In this document: positions 1-10,570 of the stretch, one piece after another
How the letters are laid out: each line of letters starts with the position of its first letter
Position numbering within the stretch: the first letter of the stretch is position 1
NCBI GenBank assembly: GCA_018398765.1
Contig: JAHBMJ010004984.1
Span: forward strand, 51,972 to 75,889
Length of the DNA: 23,918 bases
Reading direction: 5' to 3'
Source: Chromera velia
Lineage: Eukaryota; Sar; Chromeraceae
Made by a program: the position numbers and the translations under genes
Notes under the pieces: model-generated
Database searches by the model: none
What the model saw: the letters and a program-made list of their open reading frames with translations, nothing else
Told to the model about the DNA's origin: nothing

Positions 1-606
1 CGTTTGTTTTGATATGCCTCCGTTTGAAGCCTGTTTGAGCTCCGCCGGGTCGATCGGCGGGCCGCAGCATCGTCAGTGAGAGTTGATTGATTGCAGTCTT
101 TCGTATACGATTGATAGTAATTGATTGATTATCACGTAAACAGTTTGCGGCACAGGTCTTTTTGGCCTGTGCGGGCCGGCCAGGAAGGTCCGACGCGTGT
201 ATACGCTTTTCCTGAACGCCGCACGTCGAGCGCTCGGCATTGGGGTAGGAGGCTAATCCTCCAGACATTAATCCTATCCTATCCTATCCTATAGTCTGGC
301 CTTCTGAACGTTTCGGAGCCCATTTTCTAAGTAAAGTTGACTCTTTAAAAACATGAAATTTTTACAAAAAGTTTACAGTTTTACGAATGATACTGCCAAT
401 GACCCTAGGGGTACTAAATGACCCACCTTAGCTCCAATAGTGATTATATAGGCAAAGATGACCCAATATAACCCTAGTATCATAGTATTAAGTACACTAG
501 CCCTCAATCTTTCAAAAAGGAAAGCTTGATCCAATACCGTCTCCAAAAATGAAATTTCGCCAAACTTCAAAATTTTATTCAATAATTTTGTCGCCTAGGG
601 TAGTAA

Positions 607-608
<2 letters not shown>
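1..608. other. Left-flank intergenic DNA, no supported gene
   Basis: This is the 3' flank beyond RRP36. It contains a GC-richer first 300 bases and a strongly AT-rich stretch from about 330 to 600. A minus-strand open frame at 582-373 would encode a hydrophobic 69-residue peptide. It lies in AT-rich DNA, has no recognisable motif and no splice partner that I could find, so I do not call it a gene. Confidence 0.5.
271..291. repeat. Short (ATCCT)n pentanucleotide repeat
   Basis: Four perfect copies of ATCCT in tandem, seen directly. Too short and too far from any chromosome end signal to be read as telomeric. Confidence 0.85.

Positions 609-689
<81 letters not shown>
609..689. repeat. (AC)n microsatellite with ATAC interruptions
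   Basis: About 80 bases of alternating A and C, interrupted around 644-660 by two or three CATA units. It lies about 160 bases downstream of the RRP36 stop codon (minus-strand gene). The His-Thr-rich plus-strand open frame across it is an artefact of the repeat. Confidence 0.95.
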
Positions 690-692
<3 letters not shown>

Positions 693-852
693 GCTGGCAT
701 TAATTCAATATACGATATGTCGGCACGCCCCGGGGCAGGCCTTGCAACAATGAATCATTTGAAAAAAGAGGGGAATTCGAGAAACATATTCGACACTTTT
801 GGCACTGCCACGCATGCATGATGCTTCTTGATCGACACTCAATTTCACTCTC

Positions 853-3627
853 TCACGTACCCCCACTGGCATCTCGTCGCATCGGCATCTCCCTCTTGTC
901 CTGCAGCGAAAAAGACCCATGGGATGGAATCAATGAATGGTATCTCGGACTGGTATGTTGTGTATCATTATCTGTTCTCTCGTCCTGTACGTACGCGGAT
1001 GAGGAAGAGAGAAAGAAAGAGAACGCGAGAGAAAACACAGAATCGAAACACACCGACGCACCTTTTTGGAGGTTTTCTGTCCTTTCGTCTCGATAAATCT
1101 CTTCAGCTTGCCCTGCAGGAAAGCAGACGAGGGAATAACATAAGATGAGGAGTGTGCGATGCGAGGCCCGTAAGGCACTGCACACTTTTCCTCGACGCTG
1201 ATTCAGCTGATCAGGGAAGCGAAGAAAAACGATCGGTGAGGGCAGGAAGCTATTGACGCAAGGGGGGAATAGGAGTGCGTGGGCAAAAAGGTGTGGGGAA
1301 GCGCAAATGGACATGCAGGGAAAGAAGCAGAGGCTCTGGTTTTATGGGCGTGTTCCATATCACTACCGCAACGAGTGAGCGACAAATGAATCCACTGACC
1401 GCCTTCTTTAGTTCATCCACCCGTTTCTCGAAGACTTTCTCCTTCACGACGCCTGCAAGGAAGGATACGACTCAACTTGACTGATCGATTTGCCTCCCAA
1501 AAGGGGGCCCGTGCACTCACTCACATACCTCCGTGCCTGGCAGAAAGAATCCGAAGGAGCTAGAAGGGACAAGAAAAGGGGGTATCTACAGAATTGGTCG
1601 GGTCCTGTTGTGACCACTAAATGAATCAGTGCACTCTTTTTTTGGTCAGACTGACGTTTTGATGAGAAGAACGGTTTTTTGCCTTCCTCCCTCACTTTCC
1701 TCTTCTCCTCGTTCTTCAGATTCCTTTTCACCTTGATCTCCGCCCTTTTCTTGCGCCGCTGTGCCTCCTCAGAACGCTGCAAGATGCATGAGGTCGAGAG
1801 AGGACAGGGACGCAGAAAGGGATCTGAGCCGTGTATTGGCGTGTGTGTGAGAGAGAGAGGGGGGTGGAGCAGAAGCAGAAACAGAAAGAGAACTTTACAG
1901 CAGACGAGAGAGAAGTTTATGGGATCCGGAGAAGACGGACGATCTGCAGCTTTGGGATGGGGCAGTGACGAATGAAGTTTCTTTTGCAGGGGCGTGGAAG
2001 AGACGGGGAGATTGGACAAAACACATTGAGGAATGGTGTGCGATGGAATGGAAACAGAGAGATCGCAAGAGACCGAAAAAGGGGGGCACTCAGAGCCAGA
2101 CCGATGTTCGATCTGTCTTCTGCGTGTCTGATCGTTTGGCTGCGTGATTGACTCGCTGCCTCTGCCTGAATGTCTGCATGTCTATCTGACTGCCTGTCTA
2201 TTTGTCTGTCTATCTGACTGCCTGTCTATTTGCCTGCCTGCCTGCCTGACAGTTTGCCTGACCATCTGATTGAGTTGTTGAGAGACTCTCTCGACCTGTG
2301 CTTCCGAAAGTTGTCTCCTGTTTCCTCTCCTCCCTTCCCCCGCCTCTCTCTCTTCTTCTTCCTCTTCCTCTCTTGCCCTCCTGAGTGCCTTCTGCATTGT
2401 TTGCATCTCGTCCTTTCTCAAGTCGTCGACAAACGCGAAGGCTTTGGAGAACTTTTCTTCGTCCAGACGACCGGAGAGCTCCGAGAAACGAGGGTCCCTG
2501 GCTTTCTGCTCAATTGTGTGAAGGTGGACAGAGAATAGATAGATGCACATATGCGTATTTGTATGCAAGACATCTCCGCAGAGGGTGGAGAGAAATAAAG
2601 ATCCCAAGGCTTTGCTCTCAGAAACACATTCACACACACGAGGTGAACACACACAATGAAAGAAGGCGCAGAGCAAAGCGAAAGCAAAAGAATTGGAGTT
2701 TTTCCACTGGTAGATATACCAGAGGGGGATATGAAGGGGGGAAGGCATACAGAAACCAGTCGTCAAGAATGGCACATACACCCAGTGGCATCGGTCCGTC
2801 CTTCTGACCTTCTGTTTCTTGGACTGATATTCCGCACTCCTCCGAACTGCTGACCTCTCTCTGTCTGGCGGTTCCTTTACTGAACGCCGCAGGAGCAACG
2901 GGGGTCTTCGAGGAGACCTCCATGGGCCTGCAGAATCAGATCGAACGTGTATGTACAGATGTGCAATGCTAGGCAGAACATAGTTCCAAAATCCAGATTC
3001 TCCAACAGCGTTCATGACCGAGCGAGGGAGACTTTCGAGGACTCTCCCACGGGCCTTCCACGCAGTAGTGAACGAATAGAGGAACACAACAAGAAGACAA
3101 ACGGACATGAAGAGAAACAAACGGAAAACGGTGAACAGATGATATTAAGGGATGTGGCATTGAAGAAGAGAAGAACCACTTTAAAGAGAGAGACCCTCAG
3201 CCTTCTACGAGACAGGCGTAGTTCCTATGAGACGCCGCTGAGTTGAAACGCCCATATAGGGACAAGAAAGGGGTATGATGAAAGGAGAGAAGAAACATCA
3301 ATGCGGGGAAGGTAGCCTTACGAAGAGAGGAACCGCAAAGAACGAAATGCGGTACTTGACTGACCTTTTATTCTTCTTAGCTTTCTTCGCTCCCTCCGCT
3401 TTGCTTGCCGCCGCGTTTGCAGCTGCTTGTTGTTGTCTTGAAGAGGCAGAAGAGGGCCCTGTGATCCATCCACCCCCCCCTTTCCCTCCAGCAGCCCCTC
3501 CCCTCTCCCTTTTGATTGTGCCGTCTCTCTGCATCTTTTTCAACTGCGAGAACGGAATCTTTGACACGTCCATGGCAACACCCGTCCCGCCACCAAACAG
3601 ACTGTCGTCCACAGCCAGACTGTCCAT
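853..3627 (-). CDS. RRP36: RRP36 family rRNA-processing protein, seven exons
   Basis: Nucleolar protein of the RRP36 family, needed in yeast and animals for early pre-rRNA cleavages leading to 18S rRNA and the small subunit. Exons on the minus strand: 3627-3365, 2927-2855, 2505-2263, 1776-1656, 1452-1400, 1112-1062, 900-853. Joined length is 852 nt, 283 residues plus TGA. The joins give the family signatures in order: an N-terminal low-complexity region, RPMEVSSKTPV near residue 88 (formed across the exon 1/2 junction), ARDPRFSELSG at the start of exon 3, an acidic/basic helical stretch with EEEEEEE, GKKPFF in exon 4, ELKKAGKLKRFIE across exons 5/6 and a KDKREMP tail. The ATG at 3627 follows an in-frame stop and has purine at -3 and G at +4. 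Five of six donors read GTCAG. The family assignment is firm; exact exon ends rest on my reading. Confidence 0.93.
2161..2262. repeat. Degenerate TGCC/TGTC tetranucleotide repeat in RRP36 intron 3
   Basis: Imperfect CTGCCTGTCTATTTG-type units, with a 24-base block starting TCTATCTGACTGCC present twice (2181 and 2209). The repeat begins right at the exon 3 donor (2262), so the 5' part of intron 3 is simple-sequence DNA. On the minus strand it extends the exon frame as an Arg-Gln-rich shadow, which is not part of the protein. Confidence 0.7.
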
Positions 3628-4100
3628 AGTCAATTGTGTACTGGACTTGAGGAGAAAATTTCAAGCACTGGAGGGAGACTCAGAAGCGGGCTCCCAGACA
3701 GAAAGAGAAAGGTCAGGATGTGTGGACGGCGGAGTTTTCCCTGGAGTGCAACGCTGGCGCTAAGAGTGTGGTGCTTGACCGGTGATAGACACCGAGAGTG
3801 TTTGTTCGTTATCTTTTCAAGCAAGGTAGTAGTAAGCCGACGGCTTGAGTTGAGGTTTGCCCTGGCTGGGAGGTTCAACTTTGCCGTCTATACGCGTACG
3901 TGATTATCCTCTGCGTCCGCCTTTGCAGCAGCCGCCGCCCTGCAAGCGCGGCGCCATTAATTATCGCCTCGGGGGGCAGCTCAGCTCTGCTGAGATCATG
4001 CAGCCGAGAGGCCCTGAGATCGCACGCACTCGCATATAACGCATTTTTTCATTTTTGGGGGGGTCTGCCTCCACAGTCAATGTCGCCCAAGTTCCAAAAT
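3628..4100. other. RRP36 upstream region, no gene seen
   Basis: This spacer lies between the RRP36 start codon (minus strand) and the left repeat of the retroelement, and presumably holds the RRP36 promoter and 5' UTR. There is a GC-rich patch at 3920-4020 with CAGCTCAGCTCTGCTGAG-type partial palindromes. I see no TATA-like box at a convincing position and no conserved open frame. Confidence 0.45.
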
Positions 4101-4126
4101 GTGCCCCTCAAGCAACTCGCACGGAG
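4101..4126 (+). repeat. Left copy of 26-bp imperfect direct repeat
   Basis: Begins GTGCCCCTCAAG and matches 10571-10596 at 24 of 26 positions. Both differences are C here and T there. A further short match (ACATGC) follows after a small gap. It may be a target-site duplication or a terminal sequence of the element. Confidence 0.7.
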
Positions 4127-4156
4127 CCGCGATCGCACATGCCTTAATTACTTTGT

Positions 4157-4550
4157 ACAGCCTTTGACTGACAGCCTTTGACTGACAGCCTTTGACTGAC
4201 AGCCTTTGACTGACAGCCTTTGACTGACAGCCTTTGACTGACAGCCTTTGACAGACAACCTTTGACAGACAGCCTTTGACAGACAGCCTTTGACAGACAG
4301 CCTTTGACAGACAGCCTTTGACAGACAGCCTTTGACAGACAACCTTTGACAGACAGCCTTTGACAGACAGCCTTTGACAGACAGCCTTTGACAGACAGCC
4401 TTTGACAGACAGCCTTTGACAGACAGCCTTTGACAGACAGCCTTTGACTGACAGCCTTTGACAGCCTTTGACAGCCTTTGACAGCCTTTGACAGCCTTTG
4501 ATAGCCTTTGACAGCCTTTGACAGCCTTCGACAGCCAAAAACAGCCATAG
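4157..4550. repeat. Two-period tandem array (14-bp then 10-bp units)
   Basis: Twenty-one uninterrupted 14-bp units fill 4157-4450: six ending ACTG, then fourteen ending ACAG, then one ending ACTG, all starting ACAGCCTTTG or ACAACCTTTG. From 4451 the unit becomes the 10-bp core ACAGCCTTTG, eight copies to 4530, then two decayed units. The two ACAACC variants start at 4255 and 4339, exactly six units (84 bp) apart, which suggests block duplication. Because 14 is not a multiple of three, all three minus-strand frames stay open through it (Gln-Arg-Leu-Ser-Val-Lys-type peptides), a shadow effect. It lies directly upstream of the element's open frames. Confidence 0.95.
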
Positions 4551-4570
4551 GCAGCCCAAGGTCTCGTTCT

Positions 4571-5070
4571 GCGTGCAGTTCCGAGACCAGCTCTGCCCTT
4601 CTGCTGACAACGTCTCGGAATCGATGAAATCAACTGACCTTCGGAACCTTTTCACTCCGTTTCCTTACTCATTTGCCCCACTTCCCTACGTGGGCACTCT
4701 GGCAATCGCCTATGCGACCTGCCTCTCCGTTTGTCTCCAAGAGGCTCAGCATGATCAGGCAAATGCAATAGTATCGATCATAGCGGCCTTTGCGCTGCTT
4801 GGCAGCAGGTTTGAGAAGTGCATGGAGGCAACAATATTCGGGTTTGCTGTTGTTGCGTGCGTCGTCATCTTAATCACCCTCTATACAACTTCTGCCCTCG
4901 TATTCCTCATGACCGGCACCATAAGGACCACTGCCGCTTGGGCAAAGGTCCTTGGCACCATCATGTACACGGCCTTCACCTTTATCTGGAAGGCAACCTG
5001 GCTTTCTGTTGAAGCAACGGTCACCATGCGTCGGAGCCGAGGCAAACGAACACGAGGCAAACGTACATAG
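4571..5070 (+). CDS. Hypothetical hydrophobic protein, possibly the 5' reading frame of the retroelement
   Basis: The first ATG is at 4624, giving about 148 residues to a TAG at 5068; a longer GTG-initiated frame starts at 4573. Hydrophobic stretches lie around residues 17-38, 46-60, 67-98 and 105-130 (counting from the ATG), one with the run FGFAVVACVVILITLY. The C-terminus is strongly basic and repeats RGKRT twice. After the TAG the same frame continues open with another hydrophobic segment (ALVLASVLVFALC), so the stop may be one more nonsense mutation in a longer protein. I recognise no family. A hydrophobic N-terminus would be odd for a non-LTR element. It could be an unrelated gene or chance. 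Confidence 0.35.
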
Positions 5071-6668
5071 CCCGGAAACCTATGGATACAAACCAGGTTA
5101 AACCGTTTTGGGGGGGCTTTGGTTTTGGCCAGTGTTCTCGTGTTCGCTCTCTGCGCGAGCAGAACTATGCCACCGGATACTATAGTACCCCTTTCCTCTG
5201 GCTCTGTCAATCTCTTTGCAGGCAGGGTGGTACCAGTTACAGGGGCGTTCAACTTCTGAACGACCCTGTTAGGAGTGTCGCACACAGGCACCCCTATTTT
5301 CGGGACCACACCCTGCCCTGTTGGCATACTTCCTCCCGGGGCACCAGCGCCGCTTACTCCACGGATGACCAAAGAGAGAAGAGTGTCAGAGCCCTCTTGT
5401 CGGTCGCTGGAGGACGGGGGGCAAGGGGCCGAGCCGGGAGAGGTGGTGTCACTGCGAGGGAAAGACGAACGACCAAGTCCAGCCGAGCGGGAACTGACAC
5501 CCGGACGGCTCCGCCGGAGGCCAGGGCGCCTCCTCACTGCTCTTTTCCTTCTCTCTTTGCTCTCTGCCCACATGTAGGAAGCCGACTCACCCGGGCGCCC
5601 TCCCCTACCGCCCGATCTGGAGGCCCGCCACCTGCTTGCACGGATGGGGGGGTTCGGGGGCGACATCAACGTAGCCCTTCACTCTATGGAAGGCAACATA
5701 CCACCCCAGGGGGCTAGGGAGGGGGCGGGAGACGCACAGAACGGGGGAAGGCGTGACGAAGTCTCAGAAGCAGACGACCATCTGATGGCAGACATAGATA
5801 CGTCAGATGTAGAGAATCCATCTGAGTAGTCCCCAAGAGACAGGCCATCCAGACCTCCCTCGAGAGTGCCCCCAGAGGAGAGGTTCACCCGTCATCCCCA
5901 CCCAACGCAGAGATGGGCAAATCCGATCTTAGCAGCGACGGCCCCAGCGCAGAGAGAGACAGCGGGATCGGTAGCCAACTCCACGGGACCCCTTTTCCCC
6001 ACCCGTTCAGCAAACAACAAACGGAAAATACGAAACGCGCCATTGCCAGGACCTACGTGCCCATGCACGCCCGGCTCCTCATAGGAGGGGAACGATAATG
6101 CAGCCGCAGCGTCAGGCGCTGTAGCAGTGGCTGCAGCAGTTCCGGCGATGGGGGTCACTGGCAGGTTTAGCTTGAGGCCTGTCACAGATTCTTTGTGGTC
6201 CCTTACGGGTATGGGGGCCCAGACAGAGGTGGCAGTTTCCCGGTTTGCTCACCCATTGCAGAGAGTATCAACAGTGGAGTGTATGCTCGCTCAGCGGTGC
6301 CAGGCGGGAGAAGGGGGGGGGAAGACGAAAAAAGGCGAGCCCTAGGGGGGGATTTTTCATCAGGATTGCCAAGGCGGACGGAGAACAGACAGGAGGCTGG
6401 AGGAGAGAATACAGCGTCGGACTCAGACCCAGAAGAAGAAAGGGAGGTCGTTTTTGAGGGACAGCAGGACGACTGCCAGAGCACAGACGGTGACAGGCAA
6501 CTACAGGCACAAACAGATGAGAGCATGGTAGATCAGGGCGCTGATGAGGCAAGAGGGACGTCAAGCGGAAGAGAAAGAAGGGACAGAGGTACGCAGGGGG
6601 ATGGGAGAATGCCCGCAGTCCCAGAAGAAGGAGGAAGTCACACGAGGTCTCAAGGCCCGGAGGCGTAA
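5071..6668 (+). pseudogene. Probable N-terminal low-complexity part of the retroelement polyprotein, disrupted
   Basis: The 4624 frame continues here, broken by TGA 5257, TAG 5575, TAG 5827 and TAG 6082, until TAG 6343. From about 6168 a second frame is open and runs on into the RT frame. The switch would fall near a run of nine G at 6313-6321. The content is Ser/Gly/Pro/Glu-rich with acidic blocks (for example SDSDPEEEREVVFEG around 6420-6460) and ends at TAA 6666 before the RT frame continues. This resembles the disordered N-terminal regions of non-LTR RT proteins. There is no zinc finger that I could define, and the coding claim is frame continuity only. Confidence 0.4.
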
Positions 6669-9600
6669 GCAGTGGCCGGCAACGCTAGTGAAGCAGCACG
6701 TCACCCCAACAGTGGCGGGACTGACGCAACAGCAGCAGCAGCATCAGTGCCGCAGGCACGCCGGTGCGACGGGCCCAAGGACAACACAAGCGACGTGGGG
6801 AGTGAAGACGAACAGGGGCCTGAAGAAGCGTCAGATCGTACAACAGATTGGGAAGAGCGCTGGGCTTATTGAGATTCAGTCGACTGGGAAGAAGCCTGGG
6901 ATGATTTAGATATTCCAACAGTCCGTCGTGTGGATGGGAAACTCCGCCCTGCCTTGGCTACAGTGCTTGAGGAGATAGTTGACCGCCTTGGAGATGAAAG
7001 TGCGGTTAGGGCAGAGCGAGCGTGGAAGCTCCTTGTGTATTTCCCCTCTCTTTTCCTTAGGCAAGACAGAAGAGGGGGGCAGGCCTCTTTTGCGGCCAGA
7101 CGCAGGAGGATCAAGGCTTACTGGGAGGGCGATTTCGGGGGCTTAGTGAGGCTTTTGCGGGACGACGTGGTCTTGTTGCGGGAACGATAGCAGAGAGGGA
7201 GAGAGCGGAGGTCCCGCAGGTCTGTGCAACAACGAGCAGAGGACGATTTGGAGTCAAAAAGGAAACAGATGAAAGGACTGGTAGAGGAAGGGGCGCTGTC
7301 GAAAGCAGCGTCGCGGCTCCAGTCGCTCGGTGTTGCGCCTGCCACAGTAGCGACCTTCAGAAAAATGGCCGGCATGTTCCCGCGCAGGGCGACCCCTCTC
7401 CGCCTCCGTCAAGTGCAGCAGACACAGTCTCAATCCCAGTCACAGTCCCAGTCTCCGTCTTTCACCCTCTCCCGGGAGAATCTTCTGGAGGTGGTGCAAT
7501 CTGCGCCAAGAGGGTCAGCCTAAGGAGTCACAGGATGGCGTTATGAACATCTGTCGTTCTTCCTTCCCAGAGATGGCTCGTCACAAGCACGCATAGCAAC
7601 CTGCCTGGCAGCAGGGGACGCACCTGTGGGATTCCTTACGCTGCTAGCAGGGGGGCGATGTTTTGCACTGAGGAAAGACGCCCAGGGGTCAAAAGTCCAT
7701 CCGATTGTGGTGGGGGATATCTTACGAAGGTGGGTGACCAGGTCTATCCTGCTGGAGTACGGGAAGGAGTTCGAAACATACTTAGGCCCTCTTCAGTTCG
7801 CAGTCCGGACATGAGCAGGGACGGAAAAGCTTTTTCGCAGTGTGCAAACGTGTTTGCAGCACTCTCCCTCGTCGGCGGTCCTGAACCTCGATACAGAGAA
7901 TGCGTTTAATACATGTGACCACCAGGTACTCATGGATGAGCTGCATACCCATTTTCCGCACCTGTATCCGTTTTTCGCACTCTGGTATGGCACCCCTTCG
8001 GACCTGGTCTTCCGAGATCAGGGGGGCGTGCTTCGGAAGATTAAGTGTGAGGAGGGGGTACAGCAGGGAGACATTGCAGGGCCCCTCCTTTTCTGCCTAG
8101 GGCTGAAACCCTCCCTTGGACACCTTCTTAACGATCTACAGGGAAAGCACGAAGGTAAGGGGTGTTTTATTGGGGCATTTATGGATGACGTATCCATGGT
8201 TTTCCCACTCAGCTCGACCCACTACCAAGACGACAGCATTCTTCATGCCTGGAGAGTCAGCACCGCCCGCCTACAAGAGTTTGGCCTAGCGCTCTATCCA
8301 GGTAAGAGTTCTGTTCACTCCTCCCTATGGTGACACATGCAACAGTGTCCTCATACTTGCCCTCCAGCAATCGTCCCGTCTTTGACGGGCTTTCGTTTGT
8401 GTGGGGCAGCGAACGGGACTACAGCCTACGAGAAAGCCCATTTCCAGGAGAAGGTGCATGAGGTGAAGGCGTTGGGGAAAGCGATTGAGGAATATGGTGA
8501 CCCATAGGGGGCGCATCTCCTTTTTTGTTTTTGTGTGTTGCCGAAGCTCGTCTATCTCACCCGCATCATGGGGGATGTGATGCAACGCGCCGACTGGGCG
8601 GCGGCAGATAGGGAGTTGGGGGAGTCATGGGCAAGGGTGATGGGGTTCTCCCCGATGGAGTGGGGGCAGGTGAGCGAGCAAGCGTACCTACCACAGTACC
8701 AGGAGGGGTTGGGGCTCACTTGCTTTGACACAACTGCGGCAGCGGGGTTGGTGGGGTCCTGCGCGATCACTTTGGAAGCGGTGGTTGCTCGACTGGCTGG
8801 ACAGTCGTTTCTAGGCCTCGCAGTCTCCGTCCAGGACCACCGGCAAGCTTTTCTCTCACTCCCTTGGTTGGTTGCATGTAAAGATGCCCTAGAAGATACC
8901 TTCAAGAGGGCTCAGCGGATGACAAAAGACATCAAGCTCAAGGCAGACCATCCCCTTTATAAGCCGTGGGACGATCAATCGCAGCGTTGGTGGTCCCACG
9001 GGGACTGGTACGTTTAGCAGAAGGTCGGGGACGCCCTGAATCGCGCGCGCCGTACATGGTTTTTTTACCGTGTGCCGGTAGAAGAGCGTGTTCGGCTGCA
9101 TTCATGCTCTGGTAATGGAGCGTTGGGCTGGTTGAGTGCTATTCCGTCCTCAGGCTGGCTTCGTTTCCCCCCTGCTGTCTACCGTGTGGCTCTTCGTGTC
9201 AGGCTGGGCTTGTCGATCCCCGAGATGCGGAGGGCGGGGGTTTGTGCATGTGGGGCCGCGCTGGATGTTCGGGGCCACCATGCTCAGAAGTGCCCAAATG
9301 GAGGGGGGGTAGTATGGAGGCATGAACAGGTAAAAGGTGCCTTCATGGAGATTCTTTGGGGTCTCCGTCACACCCATGTCTTAGAGGAGACCACTTTTGG
9401 GCATCTGGGGGTCGCTATAGACAGCCGCTTCCCTGATCGCCGCCACAAGCGAGTAGACATCTTCGCCTCTCTTTCAACAGATGATACGATGGTTGCTGAT
9501 GTGTCTGTCACTTTTCCCATTTCTTTTGATGCCGCCCGCCTGCGTACACGAGCAAAAACTGCAGGGGCAGCAGCCAGGACGAGGAGTGAGGAGAAGATAC

Positions 9601-9962
9601 GGAAGTATGCAGCAGCTGTACGTTCGGTAGGGCTTCGTTTCATCCCTCTCGTTTTTGAGTCGTTTGGTCGCCCTGACAAGGAAACGGTCTCCTTTGTCAA
9701 GGAACTTGTTACCGTTGCAATGAATCGGGCGGGTGTGGTGTCAGAGGGGAGCATAAACACTGTGCGGTCTCGTCTGACTGATCGGTATTGGAAGATCTTG
9801 GGCTGCACGCTGCAAAGGTATGTGGCGATCAATATCCTGACCTCTGCTTTCCATGACAGGGGTCAGCGCGGCCCTTTCCAACCGGCATCTCTTCTGGGGC
9901 GGGAGCTGTCCACACAGCTCTCCCACAATTGGGAGGTGTTTGTGCAGGGAGGGGCTGAGTAG
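6669..9962 (+). pseudogene. Reverse transcriptase / CCHC / restriction-like endonuclease protein of non-LTR retrotransposon, nonsense-inactivated
   Basis: A single frame runs to a TAG at 9960. The interior is broken only by TGA 6870, TAG 7188, TAA 7521, TGA 7812, TGA 8331, TAG 8505 and TAG 9015. Order of domains: helical N-terminal region (AERAWKLLVYFPSLFLRQ, about 7010), VTGWRYEHL (7527), RT motif A LNLDTENAFN (about 7887), motif B EGVQQGDIAGPLLF (about 8055), catalytic FMDDVS (about 8180, where most relatives have a YxDD or LDD box), and thumb region LPKLVYLTR (8538). Then come a CX1CX9HX3C knuckle (about 9240-9290) and a PD-(D/E)XK-like endonuclease core with RVDIF...VADVSVTFP (about 9450-9520) and RFIPLVFESFG (about 9638). 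The RT and endonuclease would together perform target-primed reverse transcription. As read it cannot make a full protein. Confidence 0.85.
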
Positions 9963-10570
9963 GCAGCATAGACGTCTACGCCGTTTTTGCATGCATGTGG
10001 TAGTCAACTTCGATTCTGATGGTATATGGTTTTCTTTGTTGGTTTTATGTGCCCTCTTTGTGTATTAGCATGTTCGTCTGTGATCCGTGGGGCCTTTTTT
10101 ATACGTGTTTGAGAGCTCATTCGGTTTTTTGGATCTCTTTGTATTTCGTACGAGGAGTCTGCTCCGTATTTTCTCTTCATGTCAAAAGCTTCTCACGTTC
10201 TTGTGGACAATGATGGAAGTTTGAGCTTGAGCTTTATGCTCGTCTGTACGTCCTGTTTTGTACTCGATTTAGCATTGTCTTTCCTGGTTCTCTTTCGTGC
10301 GTGTGCTGTCCTTTGGTGTGTTCTGTTCTTCAGCATTTTTTCGTCATGTATTGTCGTGCAACGCCGTGCTTCCGCTTGAGCATGCCACCGCAGAGTTCGT
10401 TTTTCCGTATTTCGCTGATTGATTACTGCGGCCCAGTCGTATTGTTAAGCCGCCCTAGGGTTTTTACGGTGCTCTGACTTTCTAGCTCCTAGCGTACTTA
10501 TGCATGTCGAACTTCACCGGTGTTTGATACCGGGCGGTGAGCTCTGTGATGATGATTACTTTGCACATGC
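9963..10570 (+). other. Putative 3' untranslated region of retroelement copy 1
   Basis: About 600 bases after the RT-endonuclease stop, rich in T and G on the plus strand between 10010 and 10380 and without long open frames of credible composition. No poly-A tail or short tandem tail is visible before the right-hand 26-bp repeat. RLE-type elements often lack a long poly-A, so this does not argue against the boundary. Confidence 0.4.

Noticed and set aside
271-291. Telomere-like repeat
   Set aside because: Only four ATCCT units, not a known telomere motif.
373-582. 69-residue hydrophobic minus-strand frame
   Set aside because: AT-rich sequence easily gives hydrophobic frames; no splice partner or motif found.
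4157-4450. CRISPR-like array
   Set aside because: Units are contiguous 14-mers with no spacers, in eukaryotic DNA.
4157-4530. Cluster of CTTTGA words resembling TCF/LEF binding sites
   Set aside because: The word is simply part of the repeat unit, and this protist-like genome gives no reason to expect that pathway.
4077-4655. Three overlapping minus-strand frames encoding Gln-Arg-Leu-Ser-Val-Lys-Gly-Cys repeat proteins
   Set aside because: They arise from the 14-bp and 10-bp tandem array, whose unit length keeps all frames of that strand open; no unique coding sequence supports them.
4881-5669. 262-residue minus-strand open frame opposite the retroelement 5' part
   Set aside because: Arg/Pro/Ser-rich composition typical of a shadow of a GC-rich coding strand, without motifs.
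6168-9962. Reassigned genetic code as explanation for in-frame stops
   Set aside because: All three stop codons interrupt the element, while RRP36 and the unrecognised gene end with TGA, TOP3 with TAG and copy 2 with TAA; no codon is free to be reassigned generally.
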